From: Sphingomonas sp. IW22 | Lineage (GTDB): Bacteria > Pseudomonadota > Alphaproteobacteria > Sphingomonadales > Sphingomonadaceae | Direction of reading: 5' to 3' | Length of the DNA stretch: 64,000 nucleotides | NCBI RefSeq assembly: GCF_041321155.1 | Contig: NZ_JBGGWB010000001.1 | Span: 62,001-126,000 of the forward strand | Shown: positions 43,571-53,934 of the stretch, one piece after another | Numbering within the stretch: the stretch's first letter is position 1 | How the letters are laid out: each line of letters begins with the position of its first letter | The notes under the pieces: generated by a model | Told to the model about the DNA's origin: nothing | Database searches by the model: none | What the model saw: the letters and a program-made list of their open reading frames with translations, nothing else | Translations under genes and position numbers: made by a program

Positions 43571-43587
43571 AAGCGGCGCGATGGCCG

Positions 43588-44595
43588 TCAGGCGAGTTCC
43601 TCATCGGCAAAGGTTTCGGTGTCGATCTGTGCCTGCATCGCTGCTGCATAACGCGGGCCGCGAATTGCGCCCGGCCCAAAGATCAAGTCGATCCGCGCCA
43701 AGATTTCGGGCGTCACCACCACGTTCAGCGCGCCCAGATTCTCCTCAAGATGGCGGACGCTGCGTGTGCCGGGAATGGGCACGATATGCTCACCGCGCGA
43801 CAGCACCCAGGCCAGCGACAATTGCGCGGGAGTGCATCCGATCTCGGCCGCCAGCGCGTCGAACAGGCCGACCGCTTTCAGATTATGGGCCAGCGCATCG
43901 CCGAAAAGGCGCGGCATCTGGGCGCGAATGTCGCCCGCGACATAGGCGTCCTCACGCACCCCGCCCGCCAGCAACCCGCGGGCAACCGGCGAAAAGGCGA
44001 CAAAGCCGATGCCCAATTCCTCGCACGTGCGGATCACGGCAATCTCGCCGTTGCGGACGATGGGCGAATATTCGGTCTGCACCGCCGCGATGGGATGAAC
44101 ATTATGGGCGCGCCGGATCGTCCCGGCGCTCATTTCGGACAGGCCGATCGCGCCGATCTTGCCCGCTTCCTTGGCCCGCACCAATGCGCCGACCGACTCC
44201 TCACTCGGCACCCTGCGGTCAAGGCGGTGGAGATAATACAGGTCGATATGGTCCGTCCCCAGCCGAACCAGCGCATCGTCCAGGGTACGCGCGATGGCGG
44301 CGGGCGATCCGTCGAGCGACCGCTGGCCGTCGACCACATCCAATACGCACTTGCTGGTCAGCGTGAACTCGGTCCGCCGGTGGCCAACGGCGCGACCCAC
44401 CAGTTGCTCATTCTCGCCCGCGCCGTAAAGCGCAGCGGTGTCGAGCAACGTCACGCCCAGATCGAGCGCGCGGTTCAACAGCGCCTCGGCATCCGCCGCC
44501 AATGGCTTTTCGCCATAACCGTGGCTGATGTTCATGCACCCCAGGCCGATGGCGGATACGGAAAGGGAGCCGATGCGGCGGACTGGCAACGTCAT
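43588..44595 (-). CDS. Aldo/keto reductase
   Basis: 335 residues, a TIM-barrel AKR. The tetrad is visible: DTAALYG (Asp and Tyr), LTSKC (Lys) and YYLHRLD (His). IGLSEMSAGTIRRAH and the late PIPGTRSVRHLEEN segment (NADPH phosphate contact) are also typical. It reduces aldehydes or ketones with NADPH; substrate unknown, and general detoxification is likely. A normal ATG start at 44595 is used. It lies between the ppx gene and the TonB-like gene on the same strand. Confidence 0.88.
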   Translation of the reverse strand: MTLPVRRIGSLSVSAIGLGCMNISHGYGEKPLAADAEALLNRALDLGVTLLDTAALYGAGENEQLVGRAVGHRRTEFTLTSKCVLDVVDGQRSLDGSPAAIARTLDDALVRLGTDHIDLYYLHRLDRRVPSEESVGALVRAKEAGKIGAIGLSEMSAGTIRRAHNVHPIAAVQTEYSPIVRNGEIAVIRTCEELGIGFVAFSPVARGLLAGGVREDAYVAGDIRAQMPRLFGDALAHNLKAVGLFDALAAEIGCTPAQLSLAWVLSRGEHIVPIPGTRSVRHLEENLGALNVVVTPEILARIDLIFGPGAIRGPRYAAAMQAQIDTETFADEELA

Positions 44596-44607
44596 TTCAA
44601 CCCTCGC

Positions 44608-46098
44608 TCAATCAGCGGCATGAAGCGGCGAACGCCCCATCGCCCCCGCCAGCGCCTTGTGCCGACGCTCCACCGTTTCGCCATAAAGCGACGAAAGGCC
44701 CAGCCCGGTGTGCAGCACCACCGCCTCATCGCCAAGGCTCATGCTGGTGTTCCTTAGCGGTGCTGCGACCCCGCCCGACAGCCGCTGGCCCAGCCGCATT
44801 GCCAGCCCCCAACGCACCGCCATTTCCAGCATGTCGGGCGATGCCACACGCGCCAGTGGATCGGGCGATTCGCTGCCACCGCCGAAGCATGTGAACAGCG
44901 CCTGCGCCAGCATCGCCCGCCCCGGCGCGTCGATCGCTACCCAATTGCCGTGCAGAGCGACCTCAAGCCCGCGTTCGGCGCGAAACTCCGGATTGGCCAA
45001 CCACGCCACATCCGCCAGCAGGCAAGCGGCGTGCCGCAACCGCGCCATTTCCGCCGTTTCATCCGCGAACAGCGGTGCGATCCACGTGTCGAGCAGGTCG
45101 CCATGCTCTGGAAAGCGGCCCAGCCGCCGTCCCTCTTCCCGCGTGGCGACGATCAGCGGGTCCAGCGAGCGGGTCGCATCGTCCAGTGCGCCATACAGCA
45201 ACCCTTCTCGCAGCCCATAGGCGGACGCGATGCAGGTCGAACTTCCCAGATGCCGAACCAGCGACGAGAGCAGATGCGCGGCGTCGCCCATGGTCGCGAT
45301 GCGCCCGCCCGACAGGTTGGGGATCGCGCGCAACTTGTTCTTGGGCAGATGGCCCAGCGTTCGGATCAATCGCTGCACCGTCTGCGCGGACAGGGCATAG
45401 CCATGGATGACCGGAAGCGGATAGCCCGTCTGGTGCATGTCCAGCCGCGCCAGCGCGCGCCACGATCCGCCGACCATATACAACGGCAAGTCACGCCCGC
45501 GCCCGGTCCAGCCCGCCCCCGCCAGTGCGCGTTCGACATAGCGGTCCAGCGCGCCCTTGCCCTTATCCCGGATAGCCGCGATCCGCAGCACGCCCAAGGG
45601 AAAGGACACCCTTTCCCCCACCTGCCCATCGGTCACACGCACCAGTTCGAGGCTGCCCCCGCCCAGGTCGCCGACAATGCCGTCGGCGTCGGGGATGGCG
45701 GAAAGCACCCCGTGACCGGACGCCGTTGCTTCGGCCTCGCCCGACAGCAATTCGACCTCCAGCCCCAAATGCGCGGCCATGGCCAGCAATTCACCGCCAT
45801 TGCTTGCTTCGCGGACGGCGGCGGTGGCGACGGTGCGAAGCTCGTTCACCTCCATCTGCCGTGCCAGCAGGGAGAAGCGGGCCAGTGCCGAACGCGCGGC
45901 GGCCATGCCCTCCGCGTCGATCGCCCCGCTTTCGGCCAAACCACGGCCCAGCCCCGCCATCACCTTTTCATTGAACAGGATGGCGGGCAGCCGGGTCGGC
46001 CCTTCGTAAACGACGAGTCGGATCGAGTTCGAACCGATGTCGATAATCGCGGTGCGGCGGCGCGCCTCACTGGGCTGGCGACGAAAAAAAAGGCTCAC
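44608..46098 (-). CDS. ppx: Exopolyphosphatase / pppGpp phosphohydrolase (Ppx/GppA)
   Basis: 496 residues. The actin-like ATPase fold shows [15 protein letters not shown] at the N-terminus and [16 protein letters not shown] with the second phosphate-binding loop. A C-terminal HD-like helical domain follows, as in full-length Ppx/GppA. It degrades polyphosphate, and many members also hydrolyse pppGpp. Start GTG 46098 overlaps the ppk stop (GTGA), so synthesis and breakdown enzymes are translated together. It is last in the operon. Confidence 0.93.
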   Translation of the reverse strand: MSLFFRRQPSEARRRTAIIDIGSNSIRLVVYEGPTRLPAILFNEKVMAGLGRGLAESGAIDAEGMAAARSALARFSLLARQMEVNELRTVATAAVREASNGGELLAMAAHLGLEVELLSGEAEATASGHGVLSAIPDADGIVGDLGGGSLELVRVTDGQVGERVSFPLGVLRIAAIRDKGKGALDRYVERALAGAGWTGRGRDLPLYMVGGSWRALARLDMHQTGYPLPVIHGYALSAQTVQRLIRTLGHLPKNKLRAIPNLSGGRIATMGDAAHLLSSLVRHLGSSTCIASAYGLREGLLYGALDDATRSLDPLIVATREEGRRLGRFPEHGDLLDTWIAPLFADETAEMARLRHAACLLADVAWLANPEFRAERGLEVALHGNWVAIDAPGRAMLAQALFTCFGGGSESPDPLARVASPDMLEMAVRWGLAMRLGQRLSGGVAAPLRNTSMSLGDEAVVLHTGLGLSSLYGETVERRHKALAGAMGRSPLHAAD

Positions 46099-48311
46099 GC
46101 CGGGTCCAGATCCTGCGCGGGCGGCGGGGCTGGCGGCACGGATGCCACGGCAGGCCGCCGCAGCTTGAGCTTGGGCACGGCGCCCCGCGATTCCAGCGCA
46201 GCACCACGCCCCGACAGCGACGGATTGGTCATGAAATAGCGGTGGAGGTTGAACGGCTTGGCGCCCGGTTCATCCCGCTCGTAAATGCCGTCGGGCTGCA
46301 ATTCCCAGCTTTGCTCGCTGTCCAGCAGATTGGCGACCATCACCTGATCCAGCACCTGATCGTGGACCGTCGGGTTGGTAACCGGCAGCATATATTCCAC
46401 CCGGCGGTCGAAATTGCGCGGCATCCAGTCGGCAGAGGAAATGAACACGCGCGCATCGTCATTGGGCAGCTTCTTGCCGTTGCCGAACGCCCAGATTCGG
46501 CTGTGTTCCAGGAAACGGCCGACGATCGACTTGACGCGGATATGGTCCGACATGCCCGGCACGCCAGGCCGCAGGCAACAGATGCCACGCACGATCAGGT
46601 CGATTTCCACCCCCGCGCCGCTTGCCTCGTACAGCTTTTCGATGATCGCCGGATCGACCAGCGAGTTCATCTTGGCCCACAGCCCCGCAGGCTTGCCCGC
46701 GCGGGCAAAGGCGATTTCCCTGTCGATCAGCGCCATCAAGCTGGGCCGGAGGTCGCGCGGACTCATCCTCAACTGTTCCAGCCCCTGCGGCTCGACATAG
46801 CCAGTGACGTAGTTGAACAGTTGCGCCGCATCGCGCCCAAGCGCCGGATCGGCGGTAAAGAAGCTCAGGTCGGTATAGATGCGCGCCGTGATCGGGTGAT
46901 AATTACCCGTTCCGAAGTGGCAATAGGTGCGAAACTCCGCACCCTCACGCCGGACGACCATCGACACCTTGGCGTGGGTCTTCCAGTCGATGAAGCCATA
47001 GACGACCTGGACGCCCGCACGCTCCAGCGCGTCGGCCCACAGCAGGTTCTGCTCCTCGTCAAAGCGCGCCTTCAATTCGACGACCGCGGTGACGGACTTT
47101 CCGGCCTCCGCGGCGGCGATCAGCGCGCTGATTACCGCCGATTGTTTGCCCGCACGATACAGCGTCTGCTTGATCGCCACGACATCCGGGTCGGCGGCAG
47201 CCTGCTTCAGGAAGGCCAGCACCACGTCGAATGTTTCATACGGGTGGTGAACAACGATGTCCTTGGCCCGGATTGCGGCAAAGCAATCGCCGCCATATTC
47301 GCGAATTCGTTCAGGGAAGCGTGGCGAGAAGGGCGGGAATTTCAGGTCCGGGCGATCCTCATCGACCAAAGCCGCCAAATCGCCAATGCCCAGGAAGCTG
47401 CCCTTTTCGGTCAGGATCGCCTCGCTGCCGCCAAGTTCCTCCTTCAACACCGCCTCAAGCTCAGCGGTAATGGCGGTTTCCATTTCCAGACGGATGACGC
47501 GCCCGCGCCGCCGCCTTTTGATGGCGGTACGGAAATACAGGACCAGATCCTCGGCCTCTTCCTCCAGCTCGATATCGCTGTCGCGCAGGATGCGGAATGC
47601 GGCGGCGCCCTTCACCTCGTAGCCGGGGAAAAGCTGCGGCGCGAAACGCTTGAGCATCTCCTCGATCGGGACATAGCAGGCGGCATCCCCCGGCAGGCGG
47701 ACGAAGCGCGGAAGGGTGGAGGGCAACAGCACCAGTTCGCGGATTGCCTGTCCGTCAGCCTTTCGCACTAGGTCGAAAATGACGCTGGAGCCCTTGTTCG
47801 GGATGAAGGGAAACGGATGGGCGGGGTCCAGCGCTTGCGGCGTCAGGATCGGGAAAATCTGCTCACGGAAATGCCGGTCCAGCCACTCGGCTTCCTCACC
47901 GTCGATATCGCCCGCGTACAGCACGCTGATCCCCGAACCGGCCATCAGCGAACGCAGGTCGCGCCAGATCGACTGCTGGGAATCAGCAAGGCGCCCGGCC
48001 TCTGCCACGATGGCTGATAATTGCTGGGTCGGCGTCAATCCGTCGATCGAACGCAGTTCGACACCCTGAACCTGCTGCCCCTTCAGGCCTGCCACGCGGA
48101 CCATGAAGAATTCGTCGAAGTTCGAGCCGGAAATCGACAGGAACCGCAGCCGCTCCAGCAATGGATGGGCGGTGTTGCACGCCTCCTCCATCACGCGGCG
48201 GTTGAAGGCCAGCCATGACAGCTCACGATTGAAGTAACGTCCGGTCGACGGCTCGGCAAAGGCCTCACCATCATGGGATTCTTCAAAATTGGGGCGGACG
48301 GGCCGGGTCAT
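46095..48311 (-). CDS. ppk: Polyphosphate kinase 1
   Basis: 738 residues. It polymerises the gamma-phosphate of ATP into polyphosphate and can also run in reverse. The phospholipase-D-like catalytic halves carry the phospho-accepting histidine in [10 protein letters not shown] and the second in [14 protein letters not shown] sequence; the N-terminal region [14 protein letters not shown] is diagnostic. [10 protein letters not shown] and [10 protein letters not shown] also fit. The start overlaps the hdaA stop as ATGA and its own stop overlaps ppx. Expression is therefore tied to the replication regulator upstream. Confidence 0.97.
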   Translation of the reverse strand: MTRPVRPNFEESHDGEAFAEPSTGRYFNRELSWLAFNRRVMEEACNTAHPLLERLRFLSISGSNFDEFFMVRVAGLKGQQVQGVELRSIDGLTPTQQLSAIVAEAGRLADSQQSIWRDLRSLMAGSGISVLYAGDIDGEEAEWLDRHFREQIFPILTPQALDPAHPFPFIPNKGSSVIFDLVRKADGQAIRELVLLPSTLPRFVRLPGDAACYVPIEEMLKRFAPQLFPGYEVKGAAAFRILRDSDIELEEEAEDLVLYFRTAIKRRRRGRVIRLEMETAITAELEAVLKEELGGSEAILTEKGSFLGIGDLAALVDEDRPDLKFPPFSPRFPERIREYGGDCFAAIRAKDIVVHHPYETFDVVLAFLKQAAADPDVVAIKQTLYRAGKQSAVISALIAAAEAGKSVTAVVELKARFDEEQNLLWADALERAGVQVVYGFIDWKTHAKVSMVVRREGAEFRTYCHFGTGNYHPITARIYTDLSFFTADPALGRDAAQLFNYVTGYVEPQGLEQLRMSPRDLRPSLMALIDREIAFARAGKPAGLWAKMNSLVDPAIIEKLYEASGAGVEIDLIVRGICCLRPGVPGMSDHIRVKSIVGRFLEHSRIWAFGNGKKLPNDDARVFISSADWMPRNFDRRVEYMLPVTNPTVHDQVLDQVMVANLLDSEQSWELQPDGIYERDEPGAKPFNLHRYFMTNPSLSGRGAALESRGAVPKLKLRRPAVASVPPAPPPAQDLDPA

Positions 48312-48946
48312 GCTTCCTCGCGCCGAAGTTCCCCTGCCCCTTGGACCAGCAGACCCCGTGCTTGCAAGGCCGGGCGCGCAAGCGGGATCGAAATACGCCC
48401 GCGCTCCGCCTCATGCGCGGCATCGTCCAGCGCATCGACGACGCGCATCAGCGACAGATAGGTGCGGTCGACGCGCTTCAGAATCCAGGCGATCACCTCG
48501 TCCCCCGCGAACAGCTCGCGCCGATCGAACTGATAGCGCAGCAGATCGACGAACAGCGCATCGTCCGGCTCATCAATCCGCAGAACCGGCGTCGCGGCCA
48601 GTCGGGAACGCAGGTCGGGCAGACGGATGTTCCACTCCGGCGGCGCATGGTCGGCGATGATCAACAACGGCTTGCGATCCGCCTGCGCCATGTTCCAGGC
48701 ATGGAAGATATCGGTTTCCGCAACGCGGTGGGCGTCGTCGATCATCCGTCCGTCTGCCCGCTGCGCAAACAGCCGGGCGATCAGGCTGCGGCCCGACTTT
48801 CGCGGACCGACCAGCAGCGCCGCCATGACCGGCCAGGTGCCCCAATGTTCGAGGTGATGGACGACGCTGGCATTCGCCTCGCCGACGATGAACTCGTCTC
48901 TGCGCGCTCCTTCGGGACGTTGGAGCGGCAGGCGAAGCTGGCTCAT
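48308..48946 (-). CDS. hdaA: HdaA-type DnaA-related regulator of replication initiation
   Basis: 212 residues, DnaA domain III-like without a DNA-binding domain. The N-terminus contains the beta-clamp binding motif QLRLPL. The Walker A region is [19 protein letters not shown] corresponds to Walker B and sensor I, and [13 protein letters not shown] to the arginine-finger region. HdaA with the sliding clamp stimulates ATP hydrolysis by DnaA and blocks re-initiation in alphaproteobacteria. It is second in a four-gene run with 4-nt overlaps to both neighbours, which links it to ppk and ppx; similar order is known from Caulobacter. Confidence 0.9.
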   Translation of the reverse strand: MSQLRLPLQRPEGARRDEFIVGEANASVVHHLEHWGTWPVMAALLVGPRKSGRSLIARLFAQRADGRMIDDAHRVAETDIFHAWNMAQADRKPLLIIADHAPPEWNIRLPDLRSRLAATPVLRIDEPDDALFVDLLRYQFDRRELFAGDEVIAWILKRVDRTYLSLMRVVDALDDAAHEAERGRISIPLARPALQARGLLVQGAGELRREEA

Positions 48947-50157
48947 TCGCGGGGCGGCGCCTCAGCAGGCGCGGCGTTGGGGGCGCCAGAGCGCACGATG
49001 CGAAGCGTGCTGCCGCTTCCTTCAACCTGCCACCCGCGCGATTGCAGCGCGGCGGCCAGCGCAGCGGGATCGCCCGCATACTCCACGCGCATCAGCGACA
49101 AGCCTCCCAGCGCGAGGCTGCTGGTCACGGCGGATCGCACGCCGGGAATCGCGCGGACCGACGTTTCCGCCGCGCTGACCGCACCAACGCCCGGCGTTTC
49201 GAACTGAAGCGTCACGCTGGCGACCGGCGCGGACGGCATCATCGCCTCTCCACCCTCGATCACCGGGATTTCTTCGGGCAGGCCGGACGCCTCTTCCTCA
49301 GCCACGGGGGGCACGAATTCGAGCAGCGGATCGGTGCGCAGCACGCCGCCGCGCAACGCCGCCTGATAGGCTTCGTCGATTCGCCGCACGCCGGTGTCGA
49401 GCAGCGCGCCGATACCATCGGCATTGGCGACGCGCAGGCTGAACCGCGCGATTTCCTGATTGTCGGGGCCATGCCCCGCGCGGAAGACGCCGATCACCGG
49501 GCCACCTGGCCATTGGCGATACAGCGTAACCTGCGGGATCAGCACGTCGGTCGCGCCATATTGGTCCAACACGTTACGCCACCAGCCCCGCCCCGGTCGC
49601 CCGGTCAGTCCGGCGTTCATCAACAGCGCGTCCGGCCCGTTACCGGCGGGGCGGATATAGTCGATCGTGGTATTGCCGGTGCGGAACCGGCCCCATGCCG
49701 CCACCCAGGCATTGTCGCGCTCAAAGGTCGTTTCGACCCCACCCGAACGCATGGTCGGCACGACCAGCAGCGGCGGTGATCGCGTCATGAAGCCGCTGAC
49801 GCCCAGAATCTCTGCGGCGCGGTTACGATTGAACAGTACGCCCAGCCGCGCGATATAGCGGTTCGGGCCGATTTCCTCATGTTCGACGACGATGCCCGTC
49901 ACCAGCGAATCGAGCCCCGAATCGGGCAGGCTGCCCGCCTTGCCGGTCAGCCGCTGCGACAGCATCGACCAGCCCTTTCGCTGGGCCAGCCGCCATCCGC
50001 CGTCACGAGCAGCATCGGCATCGCGCCCAGATACATCGACGGTGACGCCCGAAACCTCGAAGCTGCCCGACCCGTCCTGCGCGCGCGACGCACCGATCGC
50101 CAGCGTCATCGCAGCGCCGGCGGCAATCATCGCCATTCTGGAAAGCAAAGCCCGCAT
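48943..50157 (-). CDS. Exported protein of unknown function, possible heavy-metal-associated-like domain
   Basis: 404 residues with a signal peptide ([27 protein letters not shown]). The mature part contains [20 protein letters not shown], a repeat-like region with [12 protein letters not shown] strands, and a C-terminal segment [26 protein letters not shown] resembling a ferredoxin-like or HMA-type fold without the CxxC metal motif. I cannot assign a function. ATG 50157 begins the signal peptide; the open frame continues upstream antisense to purM but lacks protein character. It is first gene of the operon with hdaA, ppk and ppx (ATGA overlap), and is divergent from purM. Confidence 0.75.
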   Translation of the reverse strand: MRALLSRMAMIAAGAAMTLAIGASRAQDGSGSFEVSGVTVDVSGRDADAARDGGWRLAQRKGWSMLSQRLTGKAGSLPDSGLDSLVTGIVVEHEEIGPNRYIARLGVLFNRNRAAEILGVSGFMTRSPPLLVVPTMRSGGVETTFERDNAWVAAWGRFRTGNTTIDYIRPAGNGPDALLMNAGLTGRPGRGWWRNVLDQYGATDVLIPQVTLYRQWPGGPVIGVFRAGHGPDNQEIARFSLRVANADGIGALLDTGVRRIDEAYQAALRGGVLRTDPLLEFVPPVAEEEASGLPEEIPVIEGGEAMMPSAPVASVTLQFETPGVGAVSAAETSVRAIPGVRSAVTSSLALGGLSLMRVEYAGDPAALAAALQSRGWQVEGSGSTLRIVRSGAPNAAPAEAPPRE

Positions 50158-50238
50158 CGTCGCGCCCTTTTGGCCGACCCGCTTCAGAAATCCAAGCGCG
50201 AGTTTCCAAGGGCCGCGGATCGCGCTAGGGGGCCGGGC

Positions 50239-51336
50239 ATGAGCGAGCCAACCTCCTATACCTATGCCCAGGCGGGCGTTTCGATCGACGCGGGCAATGC
50301 GCTGGTGCGCGCCATCGGCCCCTTGGCACGGGCGACGCGGCGTCCGGGTGCCGATGCGGACCTTGGCGGGTTCGGCGGCATTTTCGACCTGAAGGCCGCC
50401 GGGTTCAACGACCCGCTGCTGGTGGCGGCCAATGACGGCGTCGGCACCAAGCTGAAACTGGCGATCGAGCATGACGCGCATGACGGCGTCGGCGTCGATC
50501 TGGTCGCGATGTGCGCCAACGACCTGATCGTTCAGGGGGCGGAGCCGCTGTTCTTCCTCGATTATTACGCCAGCGGAAAGCTGGACAATGCCGTCGCAGA
50601 GCGCGTGATCGCGGGCATTGCAGAGGGGTGCCGTCAGGCGGGTTGCGCGCTGATCGGCGGCGAAACGGCCGAAATGCCGGGCATGTATGCCGATGGCGAC
50701 TACGACCTTGCCGGCTTCTGCGTCGGCGCGGTGGAACGCGACGCGCTGCTGACCGGGCGCGACATTGCCGCGGGCGACGTGGTGTTGGGCTTGGGTTCGA
50801 CGGGCGTGCATTCCAACGGCTATTCGCTGGTCCGCCGCCTTGCCGCCGACAAGGGGTGGAAGCTGGATCGCCCCGCCCTGTTCGATCAGGACGTGCTGAT
50901 GATCGACGCGCTGATGGCGCCGACGCGCATCTATGTAAAAAGCCTGCTGCCGCTGGTGCGGGCAAAGGCGATCAAGGGGTTGGCGCACATTACCGGCGGC
51001 GGCTTGCTGGAAAACATCCCGCGCGTCCTGCCTGACGGCGCTCATGCACGTATCGACGCGACCGCGTGGGAACAGCCGCGTCTGATGGCCTTTCTTCAGG
51101 CACAGGGCGCGATCGAGCCTGAGGAGATGGCCCGCACCTTCAACTGCGGCATCGGCATGGTCGCCATCGTCGGTGCCGAGCAGGCCGATTCGGTGGCCGA
51201 ATCGCTGCGCGCCGCCGGAGAAAGCGTCCATCGAATCGGCGCAATCCAAGCGGGTGCGCGTGGCTGCACCGTGGCGGGCGATGCCGGCACCTGGTCCGCC
51301 CGCGCCGCATGGGAAGCGACCCACCTGCATGGCTGA
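50239..51336 (+). CDS. purM: Phosphoribosylformylglycinamidine cyclo-ligase (AIR synthetase)
   Basis: 365 residues, normal for PurM. It closes the imidazole ring to give AIR in purine synthesis. The N-terminus [15 protein letters not shown] and [39 protein letters not shown] and [16 protein letters not shown] are all diagnostic. ATG 50239 is the natural start. It overlaps purN by 8 nt, so the two consecutive-pathway genes are translationally coupled. It is divergent from the hdaA operon with 81 bp between starts. Confidence 0.98.
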   Translation: MSEPTSYTYAQAGVSIDAGNALVRAIGPLARATRRPGADADLGGFGGIFDLKAAGFNDPLLVAANDGVGTKLKLAIEHDAHDGVGVDLVAMCANDLIVQGAEPLFFLDYYASGKLDNAVAERVIAGIAEGCRQAGCALIGGETAEMPGMYADGDYDLAGFCVGAVERDALLTGRDIAAGDVVLGLGSTGVHSNGYSLVRRLAADKGWKLDRPALFDQDVLMIDALMAPTRIYVKSLLPLVRAKAIKGLAHITGGGLLENIPRVLPDGAHARIDATAWEQPRLMAFLQAQGAIEPEEMARTFNCGIGMVAIVGAEQADSVAESLRAAGESVHRIGAIQAGARGCTVAGDAGTWSARAAWEATHLHG

Positions 51337-51904
51337 ACGCACGCGCGTGGCCGTGCTGTTGTCGGGGCGCGGTTCGAACATGCAGTCACTGGTCGCCGCA
51401 TCGCGTGCGCCCGACGCACGCTATGACATCGTACTGGTAGCCAGCGACAAGCCCGAAGCGCCGGGCCTCACATGGGCGGCCGGCCAAGGCATCGCGACTT
51501 TTGCCGCGTCGCCGAAGGGCCGTCCAAAGGCAGAGTTCGAGGGCGAGATCGACGCCGCCCTCCGCGCAGCCGGGGTCGAGCTGATCGCATTGGCGGGCTA
51601 CATGCGCCTGCTGTCGCCCGCATTCGTCGCCGCATGGGCGGGGCGCATTCTGAACATTCACCCTTCGCTGCTGCCCAAATACAAGGGCCTCGACACCCAT
51701 GCCCGCGCCATTGCGGCGGGCGACACAGTGGCGGGCGCGTCGGTGCATCTGGTGACGGAAGCGCTGGATGACGGCCCCGTCATCGGCCAGACGCAAGTGC
51801 CGGTAATGGCTGACGATACCGCCGATACGCTGGCTGCGCGCGTGCTGGTTGCAGAACACGCGTTGTATCCGGCGGCGCTGAATGGCTTTCTTTCGGCTCG
51901 CTAG
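51329..51904 (+). CDS. purN: Phosphoribosylglycinamide formyltransferase 1
   Basis: 191 residues. It transfers formyl from 10-formyl-tetrahydrofolate to GAR. Signatures: [13 protein letters not shown] (phosphate site), [27 protein letters not shown] with the catalytic Asn and His, and [13 protein letters not shown] with the catalytic Asp. The ATG at 51329 lies 8 nt inside purM. It ends 27 bp before a convergent gene of unknown function. Confidence 0.97.
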   Translation: MAERTRVAVLLSGRGSNMQSLVAASRAPDARYDIVLVASDKPEAPGLTWAAGQGIATFAASPKGRPKAEFEGEIDAALRAAGVELIALAGYMRLLSPAFVAAWAGRILNIHPSLLPKYKGLDTHARAIAAGDTVAGASVHLVTEALDDGPVIGQTQVPVMADDTADTLAARVLVAEHALYPAALNGFLSAR

Positions 51905-51931
51905 ATAGCCGATTCATCAAGCCACCCGCGT

Positions 51932-52396
51932 TCAACCGCCCCACGCGCGGCCGGGGCGCCGACCCCTTAGAACCGGAATCGAAGGGTCTCGTTCGGGGCC
52001 AACGCAGACCACTGGCGGGTGAATTCGGATTGCCTCCACGTCGTCGTGGGAAATCACGGCAACGCGGTGCCCCCGCGCGCCGCACGCATGCTCATACGTG
52101 GCGATCAGCTCAGCCGCCGACGCCTGGCCGCCCCACATTTCCGCCTGAAAGGTTTCGACCAGGCGCTCCATCGCTTCTTCGCTGTCTCCGCCCGCAGTGG
52201 CGAACTCTGCCGCGCTGCCGTCCTTCACCAGTGACAGGAATCCGCGATGCGTGAGAACGCTCTCTACAGCATAGTGAACCATGTCATGTGGGATGATGCC
52301 TTGTTTCGGGCACAGGATCGCCTCCGGGTCCACACCCTCCCGGACGATAGTGAGTTCGTCGAATTTGCCGATTCGCTTTACGAAAATCAGTTCCAT
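51932..52396 (-). CDS. Hypothetical protein
   Basis: 154 residues. A beta-rich start (MELIFVKRIGKFDELTIVR) is followed by ILCPKQGIIPHDMVHYAVE and a helical segment with EAMERLVETFQAEMW; the C-terminus is Pro/Arg-rich. Codon use is like the neighbours and the frame is well conserved in character, so I regard it as real. No membrane segment or catalytic motif is recognised, although the PHDMVHYAVE histidine pair could bind metal. ATG 52396 is preferred over longer forms that overlap the adjacent gene's leader. Confidence 0.6.
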   Translation of the reverse strand: MELIFVKRIGKFDELTIVREGVDPEAILCPKQGIIPHDMVHYAVESVLTHRGFLSLVKDGSAAEFATAGGDSEEAMERLVETFQAEMWGGQASAAELIATYEHACGARGHRVAVISHDDVEAIRIHPPVVCVGPERDPSIPVLRGRRPGRAWGG

Positions 52397-52448
52397 GATC
52401 GAAATCGATCCTCCCAAAGTTAGCGCGCCAGCCACTCTGGCCTGCTGC

Positions 52449-53261
52449 TTACCGGGGACCGCCTTGAATACCCGGCCGCGCCGGAAACCGGCTGCGCGCC
52501 GTCGCAAAGGTCCGCCGCGCCGCTTCGGCGCCGGGCGCCGACGCGTCGGCGCCGACCCAGCGCCAGTGCCACGGCTCCCACTTCACCCGCTGCTGGTTTC
52601 CTGCGGGAAAGGATAGTTCGAACCCGTATCGGGACGCATTGGCCAGCAGCCACTTGCCCATCGCCGTCGCGGCAAAGCAGGCGTCGGCGTCGGGACAGCC
52701 GCGCCGGTCGCGCGTGCCGAAATCGATCGCATAGCCGGTTGCGTGCTCGCTGTGCCCCGGCGGGGCCGATGCCCATGCCCGGTCGGCGAAGCCGCGCGAG
52801 CGCCCGGACAGGATGCCCGCGCAAAAGGTCTGCGCCTGAAACGCCACGCTGCGCCGACACGACACCGCCCGTAATTGCCCACGTACCGCCGGGTCGGCAT
52901 CGGCAGCGGCGATCAGCCGGTTGAGGTCGTTCAGCATCGCCGGATGAACCCGACAACTTTCGTCGCCCAGCGCGGCGGGCGCGGGGACCAAGGCGGTGGC
53001 CGGCATTTCGGGATAGGGAAAGTGATTGAGCAGGCGTCCGTCGACACCCGGCGCCACCGTTCCGCGCTCGCATAACGCCACCGGCGGGCGCCTCGGCGCC
53101 ACCAGTACGGGCGGCGACGCGGCAGGCAGCGCAATGACGGGCGGCGGGGTGGGATTCGGAATGCTCACCGGCACAGGGCCGGGCGCAGGCGCGCAGGATG
53201 CGAGCGTAAGCAGCAACGCCCCCTCCCCCACGCGCCCCACCCATGCTAGGCGAAGCGCCAT
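52449..53261 (-). CDS. M15 family D-alanyl-D-alanine carboxypeptidase (VanY-like), lipoprotein
   Basis: 270 residues. The signal peptide ends in the lipobox LASC (Cys22 or so), then a Pro-rich linker of about 35 residues. The M15B zinc peptidase domain shows SEHATGYAIDF (two zinc or catalytic residues) and VKWEPWHWRWVG (catalytic Glu and zinc His). It should trim stem-peptide D-Ala from peptidoglycan in the periplasm. ATG 53261 overlaps the divergent RluA-family start codon (the CATG at 53259-53262). Its substrate preference, D-Ala versus D-Lac, is not readable. Confidence 0.88.
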   Translation of the reverse strand: MALRLAWVGRVGEGALLLTLASCAPAPGPVPVSIPNPTPPPVIALPAASPPVLVAPRRPPVALCERGTVAPGVDGRLLNHFPYPEMPATALVPAPAALGDESCRVHPAMLNDLNRLIAAADADPAVRGQLRAVSCRRSVAFQAQTFCAGILSGRSRGFADRAWASAPPGHSEHATGYAIDFGTRDRRGCPDADACFAATAMGKWLLANASRYGFELSFPAGNQQRVKWEPWHWRWVGADASAPGAEAARRTFATARSRFPARPGIQGGPR

Positions 53262-53928
53262 GACCGCTGCACCCCATCTGGCCGACCGCGTATTGTTCAT
53301 TGATGGCGAAGCGCTGATTCTCGACAAGCCCGCCGGGCTGCCGGTTGACACCCCGCGTGACCGTTCGATCAGCGTCGAGGCAATGCTGGATGACCTGACC
53401 TTCGGCTTCAAGCGCGCGCCCCTTCCCGTTCATCGGCTCGACCGCGATACCAGCGGTTGCCTGCTCCTGTCGCGCAACCCCAAGTCGCACAAGCGGTTCC
53501 AGCAGGTTTTCGAAGCAGGGCTGGCGTCGAAACGGTATCTGGCCGTGCTGGACGGCGTGCCAGCGACCGAGCGCGGCACCATCGACCTTGCGCTGGCAAA
53601 GGTATCGAGCGCGGAGGCAGGCTGGCGCATCGTGCCCAAGCAAAGCGGCAAGCGCGCCGTTACGCATTGGGAGATCCTGTGCGTCGAAAATGGCCGGGCG
53701 CTGGTCGCCTTTGTCCCGGAGACCGGCCGCACGCACCAGATCCGCGTCCATGCGGCCAGCGGCATCGGCGTGCCGATCGTGGGGGATGCCGTTTATGGCC
53801 GGGGCGCTTCGAGCGGCATGCTGCTCCACGCCGCGCGCCTGTCGATCCCGCGTGAGGGCAAGGCGTCTGTGGAGGCCGAATCACCCTTGCCACAGCGTTT
53901 CGCCGCTGCCGGTTTCGGCGAGGGATAG
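53260..53928 (+). CDS. RluA family RNA pseudouridine synthase
   Basis: 222 residues. It isomerises uridine to pseudouridine in rRNA or tRNA. The catalytic motif HRLDRDTSGCLLL carries the Asp, and ILDKPAGLPVDTP (motif I) and VPETGRTHQIRVH (motif III) are intact. There is no S4 domain, so it resembles RluA/TruC-type enzymes; the target nucleotide is not assigned. The start overlaps the divergent carboxypeptidase start. A LysR gene starts 6 bp after its stop. Confidence 0.9.
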   Translation: MTAAPHLADRVLFIDGEALILDKPAGLPVDTPRDRSISVEAMLDDLTFGFKRAPLPVHRLDRDTSGCLLLSRNPKSHKRFQQVFEAGLASKRYLAVLDGVPATERGTIDLALAKVSSAEAGWRIVPKQSGKRAVTHWEILCVENGRALVAFVPETGRTHQIRVHAASGIGVPIVGDAVYGRGASSGMLLHAARLSIPREGKASVEAESPLPQRFAAAGFGEG

Positions 53929-53934
53929 GGCGCG

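Noticed and set aside
43317..44366. Long plus-strand open frames opposite the TonB-like and aldo/keto reductase genes.
   Set aside because: They mirror the Pro/Ala-rich and GC-rich codons of the real genes and show no protein motifs.
50158..51381. Long open frame extending the exported protein's N-terminus antisense through purM.
   Set aside because: The true signal peptide starts at 50157 and the extension has no domain features, whereas purM on the other strand is unmistakable.
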